NCBI GenBank assembly: GCA_036426205.1
Contig: CM071573.1
Coordinates: forward strand, 71,425,240-71,489,239
From: Ascaphus truei
Taxonomy: Eukaryota; Chordata; Amphibia; Anura; Ascaphidae
Reading direction: 5' to 3'
Length of the DNA stretch: 64,000 bases
The translations under genes were made by a program, and so were the position numbers. The notes under the pieces were generated by a model, which was not told where the DNA came from, did no database searches, and saw nothing but the letters and a program-made list of their open reading frames with translations. The number at the start of each line of letters is the position of its first letter. Position 1 is the first letter of the stretch. Of this stretch, positions 21,855-32,225 are shown piece by piece.

Positions 21855-22010
21855 TTCTGGATGCAGCACTTAAATCCGGAGTGTGCTGCTGTTGTTGTTG
21901 TTAGGGCTCCGGCCCTCACACAGGCACCTCCTTCCCTGCCGGGGTGGGGGCGGGGAGAGGCTCTAACCACCACCCCGGGGATGAGCCTGGGCCTAGCACT
22001 GCCCCTATAC
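21855..22010 (-). other. SLC29A3: Predicted SLC29A3 exon 1 (5'UTR), start boundary approximate
   Basis: The first coding exon begins TGGCGATAGAG, so its exon 1 must end in A to complete the start codon. On the minus strand a strong donor reads CCAGAA|gtaagt, with the last exon base at 21855. Joining gives CCAGAATGGCG, an ATG with A at -3 and G at +4, a good Kozak context. The 150 bases upstream are GC-rich and contain no ATG on the minus strand. The exon lies about 4 kb upstream of exon 2. This is inference: the transcription start (upper coordinate) is a guess, and another exon ending in A could be used instead. Confidence 0.6.
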
Positions 22011-22070
22011 TGTGACACATACACACACACAAAGGCATGACTAAGGAATGTCACAATAAGAATCACATGC
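21880..22070 (-). promoter_or_regulatory. Candidate SLC29A3 promoter: GC-box-rich segment
   Basis: A GC-rich block around 21910-21990 carries a GC-box core (gggggcgggg on plus, near 21948) and several CpGs, in an otherwise AT-rich neighbourhood. It sits directly upstream of the predicted exon 1 donor. A CTG/GTT-type triplet run lies near 21889-21903. No canonical TATA box is placed convincingly, although tatatata occurs at about 21825-21833 inside the predicted first intron. Function is inferred from position and composition only. Confidence 0.4.
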
Positions 22071-22655
22071 AGTGGGTTGGGGTGTGCCTGCAGAGCAGCA
22101 AACAGGATCTAGCACACAGTTCTCCAGCATTGACATGGATAGGCAAATAGAAGTTATGAAGTTATATTATTCCTTTGAAGTTTATGTGCCAATAAAGAAG
22201 GTGACCAGTGGGAATGTCTGATCCACTTTAAGTTTAAGAGCTAATGTAGAAAGGAAAAGGGAATTTAAATAGGGTGTTCCCATTTAAGTATAATATTTAA
22301 ATAGGGTGATCGCATTTAAGTATATACATAAATAAACAGGTAGATCCTATTGAAGGTATGCAGGTCACATAAACAGTGTTGTCCCGTTAAAGTACAGTAC
22401 ATGGAACAAACAATGATGGTGAGCCATTTACATATGCAGGGTAAATAAACACGATGTTCCCGTTGATTGAAGGATGGATAGAACATGTCAGAGGATTCAT
22501 ATATTGAGAATGAGTTGAGAGGTTTGTAACATGACACTGTGGTCAGTGTCAGTGCAAAGTTGGCACTGTTTCATCACAGGAGAGAGCAATATAATTACAT
22601 ACATTTAAAATGTGTATAGCCAAGTTTAAAGGTTTACTCTGTATATCCACCAAAG
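22071..22655. other. Intergenic, small diverged direct repeats
   Basis: No gene. A roughly 36-bp unit with aaatagggtg..cccatttaag occurs twice (22267-22325). Confidence 0.45.
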
Positions 22656-22839
22656 CAGCGGTGTCCAATAGCAATTCAAAGCTAGCCACACTTGCGGTTG
22701 TCGTCTTTCCATATTCACTACTTTCTTGAGTCAGTCACAATAGCGTCGTGCCCACAAGTCACGCCGCCTGCCGCCTTGCGCTCCCTCTCTCGGTTACAAC
22801 TCCCTCTCTCACACCCTCCTTCTCCCACATCTCTCTCCC

Positions 22840-23112
22840 ACGTCCCCTCCCCCAATATACACACTATGCCCTTCAACCCCCAATTCAGACAACTCAGCAC
22901 CCCATTACAGATAACACCCCAAATACACAATAACCACCACACTCCAAATACAAATAATAAACCCTCACACCCCAAATACACCTAATACCCCCCCATCCCA
23001 AAAACCCATAATAACACCCACACAACCCAAATACGCATAACCCGCAACCCAAAATATACATAATAACCACCAACCCAAATACACATAATAACCCCACCCC
23101 CCAAATACACGT
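22840..23112 (+). repeat. C-rich minisatellite (ataaccccnaccccaaatacac units)
   Basis: Irregular units of 18-27 bp built on aataacccc...caaatacacat. The same repeat resumes at 23812-23920 after the inserted segment. Confidence 0.8.
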
Positions 23113-23811
23113 AGCCAAGTGACCCTGGCTATAGTCTTCTACTAACCTGAACACTATAAGTCCTGGTAAGAACAGGCAGTGTTGGGGTTAAACTCCTGCG
23201 CAGGGCCTAGCCTGCAGTTGCAGCATGGATGGGTACTATGTTGCTTATCATGGGGCAGGCCTAAACCGACAGTTGGAGTGTCATACCTGGGGAGGGTACT
23301 GACTGGGTCACATGTATATGGTGTGATGCCTGTCATTACCTGGACCTACCCTGTTATGGGGTGGGGTTACAAACCCTTCCCCCCATGGTATAAAAGCTGA
23401 CACTCCACCAAATTGAGTGTGTGATGATTATGGGACGGTGTGATACCCTTTTCCCTATCAGAGGGTTAAGGAGATTGGGAGGGGCTCTTGGGGCCTCAAG
23501 CCCTGTGGGTCTGCTCCAGGGCTGAAGGACGATCATGCTGTTGTACAATAAAACTGCTGTTGGACCAACTATGGAGTGTGATTATTGGAACGGAGTATTG
23601 CCTGTGGGGGCCATCCTGCATCCAGCAAGATCCTCATGGGATGGAGGCGCTGCACAGTAAGAGACACGAGGAAGCCTGCCCTGTTGCTGCTCCCAAACTC
23701 CAACCACGGATCAACTCAGACCTCCTGAATCAGCAGGTGAGCTACAGTACCCAGGGAAACACCTATGCAGTGGCCAGATCTTCTGTGGCAAGGGGGAACA
23801 GGTGCTACACA
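23113..23811 (+). mobile_element. LTR-like insert with TATA box and poly(A) signal
   Basis: A non-repetitive segment interrupting the minisatellite. It has a TATA box, tataaaag, at 23389 and an AATAAA signal at 23547, about 160 bp apart, the spacing of an LTR U3-R region. No gag or pol follows. Terminal TG...CA boundaries (tgaccc...ctaca) are only suggestive. Confidence 0.4.
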
Positions 23812-24654
23812 CATAATAACCCCACCCTGCAAATACACATAATAACCCCCAACCCCAAATACACATCGTAACACCGCCCTCCAAATACAAATAATAACCA
23901 ACCTAATACACATAACCCCCTTCACCTTACATGCTGGTGGCCTCCGATCACACGGGCGATTGAGGAAGCGGGGCCAACTTCCTACGCGCAGGGGGGGTGT
24001 TGTGTCACTGGATGCTGGCCCTGCGGCTGCCGGGCAGATGTCCCGGCTCTCTCCCCCAGTGCCCTGTTCACAAAACATTGTCCTGTTCACCACATGTGGT
24101 GTGTGGCAAATGTATTGGACATCGCTGCACTAAAGGAACACAGGGGAGATCACTTTTGTCTACTGGAGAAAAAAAAATCACATTGACCAATATGAACTTA
24201 ATAATTGTGAAGAAAAGAATGTCAGCCATATTACATATTCCCCAAAACAGTTTAATGGGGACAGATATTTGGGGAGCATAGTCAATAAGGTCCAGAGATT
24301 TATATGAGTGAGGTTAGGTGTTCATGGACCACATAGTTGCCAGCTCTCTAAATTAGCCAGATAGGTAGGTTTCTAGGCAGGTACGAGAGTATACAAATAA
24401 TGTCATGCATCGGCCGTCTGCACAAGTTTGCACCACAGACGGGTACTAATTGACTGATGTTATCATTAGACGAGTGTATACAACTATACGAGGACTTGAG
24501 ACAAATTTACACACAAAGAAATAATCTTCTACTTGAGTTTTTATCCCTTTAATACGATTCGTGGCCTCCCTTACAGTCAGTGTAAGAGAGTGAAGAGGGT
24601 AATTAGCGATACCACATATCTCCCCACTAGATTGGATGAGGTACAAGAATATTA

Positions 24655-24755
24655 TCATTTAATTGTAAAGCACCAACATATTCCACAGCGCGGTACAATA
24701 GGGGTACAGAGTGACATCAATTACATAAACAGAGTTACATATATACATAAACAGT

Positions 24756-24786
<31 letters not shown>

Positions 24787-24945
24787 CATACCATACCGGT
24801 TGCAACATGACATCAAGGGACAGCACGCAGGTAAGTAAATCATATATATATATATATGGACAGACGAGCGCAAGCAGATATAGAAGGTAATGAGGGCCCT
24901 GATCCTGAGAGCTTACAATCTAGAGGGGATAAGGGGTAATATGGA
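24655..24945 (-). repeat. Retroposon 3' part with (AT)n expansion
   Basis: The reverse strand carries attgtaagctctcaggatca and the terminal aaagc...ttacaattaaat text of the shared tail. A pure (AT)n run occupies 24748-24782 and a second 24842-24856. Confidence 0.55.
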
Positions 24946-25391
24946 AACAAAAGGTAAAGTGGCTGCTCATTGTGGGATGAAGACAAGCCGGCCTTAGGAC
25001 AAGGTAAGCAAGGCAGCTGCCTTGGGCCCTATGCCTTAGGGACTCGCGCTCCCTCTTGTCGGTGCCAGGATCCAACTTTCACCTGACCAGAGGGGGGAGC
25101 TGGAGGAGGGAGTGCGGGGCCTACTCCAGCTCCCCCCTCCGGATGGAAGTTACATCCGGCAGAGAGGTAGGAAGGGGGGGGGGGTGTGGCCGCGTTAACA
25201 TGGTAACCGACGTCACATGACGACGCGTTACCATGGCAATGTGACATCATGAAGCCGTGATGCTGCCGGACGAGGGCTGCTCATCAAGATAAGTTTAGGG
25301 GTGTGTATGTTAGGGGGTGTTAGATACCATGGAGTCTGGTACATTTCTTAGGAGGGGACACCCTAAAGATCTGCTGATTGAACAAAGGAAT
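24946..25391. other. Unassigned repeat-like sequence
   Basis: Contains gccggccttaggacaaggta and ggcagctgccttgggcccta, text typical of an interspersed repeat, plus a CpG-rich piece (25180-25280) with a palindromic gtaaccgacgtcacatgacg. Family not assigned. Confidence 0.35.
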
Positions 25392-25850
25392 TGTAACGTT
25401 GCTGACTGCAGGACAGGATACGGACCCACAGGGCATAGGTAGGGAGTAGTACACCGACCTTGGCCTGCGACCAGAGGCCTGGGATGCAGGGGTAGTCAGG
25501 TCTAGTTCCGGGGTCGAGGCAGGCGGCAAGCAAAGGGTAGTCAGGTCCAGTTCCTAGGTCGAGGCAGGCGGCAGGCAAAGGGTAGTCAGGTCCAAATAAG
25601 ATCCAAGCACAGACAGGCAAAACAGAGGCAAATTCAGAGCTCAGACAGAAAAAGGTACCAAATACTTTGCATGAGAAAAGTCTAGTAGCAAATGCCTGCT
25701 ATTTAAAGGCCAGAGGCAGCTGCTAGCAATGAGAACCAAAGAGAGGCTGATTTCCTGAGGACATGAATGGCAGAAAGCAAAATGGCCATTGTAGTATCAG
25801 TGAGGGTTTGAAGACATATCCGGTCGGCACCCATCTTGAATTTTCAGACA
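25392..25850 (-). mobile_element. 3' LTR of a Ty3/Gypsy chromovirus
   Basis: On the minus strand the LTR begins TGTCTGAAAATTCAAG and ends CAACGTTACA (TG...CA). Immediately upstream on that strand is a polypurine tract (aatgggaaggggggaata, plus 25860-25878 region). It contains diverged direct repeats of about 70 bp (gggtagtcaggtc at 25489, 25536 and 25580). About 459 bp. Confidence 0.75.
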
Positions 25851-25856
25851 GATCCC

Positions 25857-26684
25857 TTATAGTATTCCCCCCTTCCCATTCAGGGTCGAACTCTGAGGCG
25901 ACCAGATCCTGGTTTCTCTGGCTGATGATGGTGGAAGGCCATAGCCAAGGCTGGAGCATGAAGATCCCGAGTCTTCACCATAACCCTTCCAGTATACCAG
26001 ATATTGAATTGATCCCTTAGAGTTACGAGAGTCAAGTATCTGTTGTACCTCATATTCAATTTGACCCTCAACGGTTACAGAATTAGGAGGAGGAGGGTAC
26101 TCTGAAAAGCGTTTTTTCACCACAGATTTCAGGAGGGACACGTGGAACGTGGTGAGAATTTTTAATGAAGAGGGGAGCTCCAGCTGATAACTGACTTCAT
26201 TGATCTTCCGGATGATGTTGTAGGGACCAATGAATCGTGGTCCAAGCTTATCATAAGATTGGCGTAGACAGATGTTTCGCGTTGAGAGCCATACTTTATC
26301 CCCGATGGAGTATGGGTGTGATGGCCTCGGATGTTTATCCGCTGACTTTTTTTTGCCTCTCAGTAGCTGAGTGAAGGGTTGCCTGAATCTCCTTCCAAAG
26401 GTCCTGCAAGTTCTGTGCACTGGTATCAGCCGCTGGGACACCTGTTGCTGGAAAATGAAGGGGAAGGGTACAGGGATGGTAACCCCATGCTGCAAAAAAT
26501 GGAAAACAGCCCATGCAATTATGAGATAAACTATTGCGGACAAATTATGCCAGTGGTAGGAGTTCTGCCCAATCATTTTGATATTCATTAATGTAACATC
26601 TGAGGTATTGCTCCAAGGATTGGTTTGGTTGCTCAGTTTGCCCATTGGATTGCGGGTGATAGGCAGACGAAAAGTGAAGGTCAA
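25857..26684 (-). pseudogene. Gypsy integrase C-terminus with chromodomain (broken)
   Basis: From about residue 80 the frame shows integrase C-terminal text (GDKVWLSTRN, LGPRFIGPYNI, FHVSLLK), then a chromodomain (YEVQQILDSRNSKGSIQYLV, YWKGYGED). After WKGYGED a frameshift near 25985 moves the end of the chromodomain (DLHAPALAMAFHHHQPEKPG) into the next frame. The first 80 residues of this ORF are not integrase; the catalytic core lies in a different frame at 26545-26760. Confidence 0.88.
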
Positions 26685-26760
26685 CTCTCAATTGCCTAAG
26701 AACGCCTTCCAAAATGTCAAAATGAACCCCTGTCAGAGACGAACTGTAAAGGCAGTCCAT
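26545..26760 (-). pseudogene. Gypsy integrase catalytic core fragment
   Basis: Shows VDLHFSSAYHPQSNGQTEQ followed by LEQYLRCYINEYQNDW, the second half of an rve integrase core. The preceding catalytic segment is degraded. Confidence 0.88.
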
Positions 26761-26962
26761 GCTGACGAAATACCTCCTTCATAATGATGTATGCCAGTTC
26801 AGAAGAAGAGGGAAGCTTTTTTTAGGGGTACGAAATGAGCCTGTTTTGTAAAACGGTCAACAATAACCAGAATTGTCATCATACCCTGAGAGGGGGGAAG
26901 TTCCACAATAAATTCCATGGATACAGTAGGTGCGTCCAAAGACCAGAGGGTATCGGCAATGG

Positions 26963-27286
26963 TTACAGAAGCCCACAGGGCAGTGTTTGGGGAACCTTAA
27001 TTTGGGCACATACACTGTACGCTGAGACAAAGTCCTGTACCTCAGTTTTTAAACACCAAAAAGTCCTCTCAAGAAGTTCACATGTCTTCCGAACTCCCGG
27101 GTAGTCTGCAAGTTTGGATTCATGTCTCCATCGTAGGACATCCTGCCGAAGTGAAGGAGGAACGTAAAATTTGGATGGAGGAATGGCTATTCCAGCGGGC
27201 ACCTTGTTCTGGGCTTTCTGAATACGATGGAGGATCATTATTGCTGACACACTTTTAGATGAGGGAATGAGGGGACCCATGCCCAT
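26963..27286 (-). pseudogene. Gypsy integrase zinc-finger region (altered ligands)
   Basis: Contains WRHESKLADYPGVRKTCELL and [12 protein letters not shown], the N-terminal HHCC zinc-binding module of integrase. The second histidine position is tyrosine and the first cysteine position is tyrosine, so zinc binding is lost. Confidence 0.85.
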
Positions 27287-27446
27287 AGAATCGGTGTCGT
27301 TCGTGGAGAACTGGCATGATAGAGCATCCGTCTTTACGTTTTCGGAAACCCGGGCGGTAGGAGATTATGTAGTTGAAGCGGCTTTAAAAAATTGCCCATC
27401 TAGCCTGATGGGTGTTTAGCCTGCATGCCCCCTCAAGTTATTCTAA

Positions 27447-27814
27447 GGCTGCGTCCATAGAAGGACAAGCAGCGCTGAGCCGTGCGAACGCTCCGCGCTG
27501 AGCCCCTGCATCCTCAATGAGGATGTCTTTAGAGGGAGCTCACGCGAGCGTCCGCAGGCGTGCTGAGGAGTTGGATTTTTCAGCCGACAGCCAAGCTGTT
27601 TTTCAGCGCACTGTCGGCTGAAAACATCCAATCAGCGCGAAGCAGCATCAACGTCACGGCGCCGTGACATCAGTGCGTCGCGGGCGATTGGCCCAGCGAC
27701 GTCACTGCCGCGCCTCCCCCCGCCACCCGATCGCGCCCGCTGGCTCGCCTGCATGTGCATGAGCCTCAGCGTCAGCGCTGTTCAGCACTGCTCCCCCCCT
27801 CTATGGATGCAGCC
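27447..27814. mobile_element. GC-rich MITE, family B, inserted in Gypsy pol
   Basis: Starts ggctgcgtccatagaaggac and ends ctatggatgcagcc, with TAA on both sides (27444-27446 and 27815-27817). Very similar to 20553-20940. It separates the RNase H and integrase parts of the Gypsy element, so it inserted after that element did. Confidence 0.88.
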
Positions 27815-28080
27815 TAAGTTTTTATGGTCTTTAAGTATCGCGACTGGTACGGTGGTTCTCTCAAGAAGATGTCTCCATTCCTGCAGAGCCATTTTACGGC
27901 TAGGAGTTCTCGATTGCCTACATCATAATTGTGTTCCACAGGGGTAAATTTCTTTGAGAAAAAGGAACACGGATGTAACCGACCCTGAAACTCACTTCTC
28001 TGTGACAGGACTGCACCTGCTCCAACGTCAGAGGCATCCACTTCGACAATAAAAGGATGGCGAGGATCGGGGTGTATCAA
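27814..28080 (-). pseudogene. Gypsy RNase H fragment
   Basis: Shows [40 protein letters not shown] and NRELLAVKW, the beginning of the Gypsy RNase H domain with its catalytic DAS and NREL acidic residues. The frame then runs into the MITE. Confidence 0.88.
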
Positions 28081-28112
28081 GATGGGTGCAGATGAAAAGA
28101 TTTTCTTAAGCT

Positions 28113-28632
28113 TCAGAAAAGCCGCCTGAGTCTGTGGAGACCAGTTTGTGTGATCTTTGTCATGGCTGTGATGGGTGCAATAATTTTGGAAAAATCCTGT
28201 GTGAATCGCCTGTAGTAATTCGCGAAGCCCAGGAATCTCTGGATAGCTTTTTGGATAGCTCTTTGTCCTTTAGGTACTGGCCAGTCCAGAACAGCAGCAA
28301 CCTTGACATGGTCCATTTCTAGGCCTTGGGCAGAGATGATGTATCCGAGAAAAGATAGGCGGATTTCTCAATCTCGCACTTCTCGAATTTCGCGAAGAGG
28401 TTGTTATCCAGGAGGCATTTAAGGACCACCCTCACCTGCTGATGATGTTGACCAGAGTTTTAGAATAGCTGAGGATATTGTCAAGGTATACAATCACGGA
28501 GGAGTCCAACATGTCTCTGAAAATTTTGTTCACAAAGGACTGGAAGACTGCGGGTGCATTGCATAGGCCGAAGGGCATCACCAGATACTCATAGTGTCCG
28601 TCGCGTGTTGAAAGCAGTTTTCCACTAGTCAC
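28113..28632 (-). pseudogene. Gypsy reverse transcriptase remnant (catalytic Asp altered)
   Basis: Two frames. 28432-28632 has [20 protein letters not shown] and [13 protein letters not shown], where the second aspartate of the YxDD catalytic pair is asparagine. 28113-28316 has [20 protein letters not shown] and [12 protein letters not shown], the thumb/connection. A frameshift separates them, and the N-terminal half of the enzyme is missing. Confidence 0.88.
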
Positions 28633-28879
28633 CCTATCTTCTCCTTATAAGGTTATAAGGTCCTCTTAGATCCTCAGGACAGAGTAACAAGCTGGGAGAT
28701 TGGGTAAGTTTTATCTGTCCCGAAAATCCAGTCGATCTGGGGATTATGGGTACATAGCCAGAGAAGCCCTAGAACCACATCGATGGCTGGGGAATTGATA
28801 AAGCCCAGCTGGATGACTTCGTGGTGCAAAAACACCGACCAGAGCTTTGATTCTAACCATCTACTGTGAAACAATCCCC

Positions 28880-29100
28880 GATCCCAACGGTCACCCGTCA
28901 ATGGAGGAGATACCTAGAGGTACGTCCTGTCTCTGGAGAGGAATATTGATCCATTGAGCGAAGGTTTTATCTATAAATATACCGGCAGCGCCAGAGTCCA
29001 CGAAGGCCTTGGTTATCACAGAATGGTCTTGCCAGGATAGGCAGATGGGAACCATCAAACTACAGGGAGATGGAGAGAAGTTGCAGATATCCAGAGGAAA
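28880..29100 (-). pseudogene. Gypsy aspartic protease remnant
   Basis: Minus-strand translation around 29030-28910 gives KAFVDSGAAGIFIDKTFAQ followed by INIPLQRQDVPLGISSIDG. DSGA is the retroviral-type aspartic protease active site. There is no intact frame linking it to reverse transcriptase. Confidence 0.75.
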
Positions 29101-29105
29101 TTCTC

Positions 29106-29480
29106 CTACTGGTGCTGGACATTGGCGTTCTCCCTATTTCTTAGGACAGGTTCGTTCCATGTGACCCTTCTCACGCAGTAGGGGCACAACCCCAAGGATG
29201 GCCGGTGCTTCTTCTCCCGTTCTGTTAGACTCGAATTGCCCAATTGCATGGGCTCTGTCGATTCTCTTGCAATTTTATTGGAAGGAGCCTGAAGATGTGG
29301 AGTCGACGGAAGAGACTGGGATCTGTCAGAATGATCCTGCTCCTGACATCTCTCCCTCATCCGATAGTCCAGGGACATGCAAAGGGTGATCAGTCCCTCC
29401 AGGTCCATAGTTAGGTCCCTGTATGTCAAATATGGGAATAGGTACCCCTCTATAAAAGATCTATGTCTACAGAAAAGCCT
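29106..29480 (-). pseudogene. Gypsy gag C-terminal fragment
   Basis: Shows EGYLFPYLTYRDLTMDLEGL and CMSLDYRMRERCQE, typical of Gypsy gag, then a degraded zinc knuckle (LCPYCVRR without the expected His and last Cys in frame). Its N-terminal part is replaced by the adjacent L1-like element. Confidence 0.75.
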
Positions 29481-29489
29481 GGATGGAGC

Positions 29490-31656
29490 TGACCAAGATG
29501 GCGTTCTGAGACCCCGGTTCTGTGATACCCCAAGCACCATTTTAAGCCTATGAAAGTAATTCAGCTCTGATTAATCCTCTAAAAAACAAACCACATCACA
29601 CGTGAATCCCTTTCACCATGGCTTCGAAAATGATTAGAAAGAAGAAAAACCAGAATGAGTTTCGTGAATACTTTAGAAAACAAGGTCGACCAACACCGCA
29701 GCAGGCGGTGGGAGGAGAAGATCCCTCCGTGGAACGCTTAGACTCTGAACTAGAGGTGGAGATCGAAAATCTCTCCACAATGGAGGACTTATCTGTCTTC
29801 TTTAATAAAATTGAATCCCTGATGCAAACGGTAGTGAAGGATCTTAAAGAGGAAATATCCTCCCTTGGGGAACGCACTAGCTCCTTAGAATCCAGGGTCG
29901 ATGCCACAAACACCCGGCAATCTTAAATGGACTCAGGGAGGTGAAGCTCAGGGAGGTGAAGTCCCAACTCCTTGACATCAAAGGCGCACAGGATGATGCG
30001 GAGAATAGAGACCACTGCAACAATATCGGGGGATACCTGAATCTGAAACAGATATCGAAAGGTATATGGGCAAATGGCTAAGATCAACCCTCCCAGATTA
30101 TTCAGAAGAGTCTCTTACCTAGGACAGGTGTCACAGAGCCCCAAGAATGAGACCCCAACCAGGTGATAGACCAAGGGATGTGGTGCTGAGATTCCACTAC
30201 TTTAAAACAAAGGAAGCTTTCACCTGGGTGACTAGAGGCTCTAGAGACATCAAGTTCCAAAATATATCTCTACAGATATACGCAGACCTGGTACCTTCCA
30301 CACGCGCCAAAAGAAGAAATCTCAGAGAGGTGACGGTGAAACTATGAGACCGCAAGATCAAATATAGATAGACATTTCCCTTTGGGATAATGGTAATTAA
30401 AAATGGAAGTCCCCAGATACTCAGGAACCCGGACGACGGTGAAGCCTTCCTCAACCATCTGGACCTGGGTCCCCCTCCCCCTGAACTTGTACCAGCAGAT
30501 CAACCTCTATCATGGCCAAACCGCGGAGCGGAATAAGGAAGAGCGCCCAAAGTTGGCGATCGGATGGTCTCCTGAACTAAGAAATCCCTGAAGGTTCAGC
30601 ATCAACAAATTCACTCAAATAAGGACTATATGCCGAAGTGCCAATGTATGTTTTCTAGCTTTAGTTAATCTGAGGTTGTACCCAACGATATGATGTGACA
30701 AGAGTAGACACAAAAGTATTTTATGTTGATATATTATGGTATGTCTATGGGCTCATGTTATTACAAGGTTACCTAATGTTTACTAGCGAAGTCTAAGCCC
30801 ACGATATGAATACAGTTTAGTCTCATCTTTACAATAAACCCAAAGCCCAAGGAAGCCCAGGAGATGAAGCCTGAGCAGCCGAACCGGCAGGGTCGTGGCC
30901 ACCACCCCTAACTATGTATGTGTCCTCAGTGAATCAGTTGCCCTTGTTATTTTCTTTATTCTCCCTCACCCCAGATTTTTTTCCCAAGGGCAGGTGAGTT
31001 TAAGGAGTGTCCCTCGAGAGACACATCCACGGTCACTTTTTTTTCTTTCTGGTTTTTCCAAAAAACAAAGAAAACTTAGGGTTGTTTAAAAATAAGAAAA
31101 AGGTTTGGTGTCAACGCTAACCACCCTATTTGTGGTTCCCTCCACCAACGTATTTTTGTTTCCCCTCCCCCCTATTTTTGTTTCCCCTCCCCATCCCCCC
31201 TCTTCCCCCTTCCCTGAACAGCCACTATGTGTCCAGTATAAGAAAGGGTCAGCAATGCAAATGTAGATAGGATATATGAGCCTGTAGCTCCCTGGGACCA
31301 ACTATATGTATCTATTAGAATCAATCCAGAAGTCTCCCCCTCTCCCCTCTATCATTGCTATCTACCACAAAGTTATGCAATTATCCAGGTCCCCTAGAGA
31401 TGGCTCCCACCTCAGATATAGAATCGGCCCTAAAGTGCTCACGTACACTAAATTTATACTAGGTAAAGTATTAAGTAATTTCAATTTATTATGATGCTAT
31501 TCCCCACTCCCCTCCCCCTGCCGCCCCTTTTCTTTTTTATGTATCTACCCCCCGCCCCCTCCCCCCTCCCGTCCCCCAACACCCATTCTCTAATGTTTTA
31601 TTTCTGTATGCCTATGCTTGGAAAAACAATAAAAATTCAAGTTGAAAAAAAAAAAA
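29490..31656 (+). mobile_element. L1/Tx1-like non-LTR element, internally deleted
   Basis: Begins near gaccaagatggcg, the style of an L1 5' end. It carries ORF1 remnants and ends with acaataaaaattcaagttg plus a 12-base poly(A) at about 31645-31656. No ORF2 endonuclease or reverse transcriptase text is found between the ORF1 end (about 30590) and the 3' end, so ORF2 has been deleted. Its 5' end abuts truncated Gypsy gag. No clear target duplication was identified. Confidence 0.7.
29618..30347 (+). pseudogene. L1-like ORF1 (RNA-binding protein) remnant
   Basis: 29618-29926 encodes MASKMIRKKKNQNEFREYF and an acidic coiled-coil stretch (VVKDLKEEISSLGERTSSLE). After stops, 30147-30347 carries RPRDVVLRFHYFKTKEAF and LVPSTRAKRR, the C-terminal nucleic-acid binding part of L1 ORF1p. 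Both sit in the order expected of ORF1, broken by frameshifts. Confidence 0.75.
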
Positions 31657-32225
31657 TGTCATTCACAGTGGTTAAAAAATAAATGCTACAAGTATTTTCT
31701 CATAATACAAAGCTGATTTATAAAAAAAAAATACACATATCATGTTGCTTGGTCTGCAGCTTTACCACCACACATTTACTCTTTAACAATAGAAAGAAAG
31801 ATACATTTAAAATATCTCCAATTAAACAATCGTGCATGTTTAGGTTTGTAAATGAGAACGTAGGGGAACACAGTGCGTTCTATGTAATATTGTATCACTC
31901 ACTGCGTGAGAGCATTCTACAGGACCCAGAACATCTAACCTAATATCCTCTCAACTCATCATAATCACCACCAGTCGATATGCTACTGTGAAGGCAGGAA
32001 CTCCAGCTGGGTCACTTGACTGTTAGCAAAGATTAGAGGCAACTATAGAGAAAAAAAACTGTGAAATTGATAGCCCTGGCGTGTCTCTGCTCTTATAATG
32101 TGTCCATTCCTTCATTAGTAACAGACAAGGGGATCTGCACGCAGGTGAAGGCTGCAGAGTTTACTCTGCTCAAGCAAAGGGAGGGAAAATTATCCAAACA
32201 GTTACTGAGAGGGTGGTGCTCACAG
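31657..32225. other. Repeat fragment then unassigned intergenic sequence
   Basis: 31657-31780 matches the right half of the 7011-7561 MITE (aatgctacaagtattttctc, then a ctgcagctttacc end). 31790-32225 has nothing recognised. Confidence 0.5.

Larger units (their letters stand above)
5812..21855 (-). other. SLC29A3: SLC29A3 (ENT3) gene, 5' portion; 3' exons outside window
   Basis: Gene-level entry. SLC29A3 encodes equilibrative nucleoside transporter 3, an 11-helix transporter of nucleosides that in mammals works in lysosomal (and reported mitochondrial) membranes. Three coding exons are recognised from the translated protein and consensus splice sites: 293, 83 and 227 bases, c.1-604 once the A from exon 1 is added. 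The second and third match in length what I recall of human exons 3 and 4 (c.301-383 and c.384-610). An untranslated first exon is predicted at 21855-22010. About 201 of roughly 475 residues are encoded here. The last two coding exons, including the large terminal one, were not found between 1 and 5811 and should lie to the left. UNC5B lies upstream on the same strand, as in the human chromosome 10 order. Introns are full of transposons. Confidence 0.93.
22656..24127. mobile_element. 1.47-kb hAT-like element containing a minisatellite and an LTR-like insert
   Basis: Left terminus cagcggtgtccaatagcaat, right terminus ggcaaatgtattggacatcgctg (split: ggcaaatgtattggac, atcgctg). Flanking octamers caccaaag (22648) and cactaaag (24128) agree at seven of eight bases, a slightly decayed hAT duplication. 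No transposase is recognised. The interior is a C-rich minisatellite (22840-23112 and 23812-23920) split by an unrelated 700-bp segment. Confidence 0.75.
25392..29480 (-). mobile_element. Decayed Ty3/Gypsy chromovirus retrotransposon (3' portion)
   Basis: An endogenous retrotransposon read right to left: gag C-terminus (about 29480-29106), protease (DSGA near 29010), reverse transcriptase remnant, RNase H, integrase with chromodomain, polypurine tract and 3' LTR. Domain order is that of Ty3/Gypsy, and the chromodomain at the integrase C-terminus places it among chromoviruses. It is dead: many frameshifts and stops, a missing N-terminal half of reverse transcriptase, altered catalytic positions, a 368-bp MITE insertion (27447-27814), and loss of the 5' LTR and gag start where an L1-like element begins. 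It lies in the SLC29A3-UNC5B intergenic region. Confidence 0.9.

Noticed and set aside
22718..23154. Hydrophobic Cys/Gly/Val-rich minus-strand ORFs resembling membrane proteins
   Set aside because: Produced by reading the C-rich minisatellite on the opposite strand.
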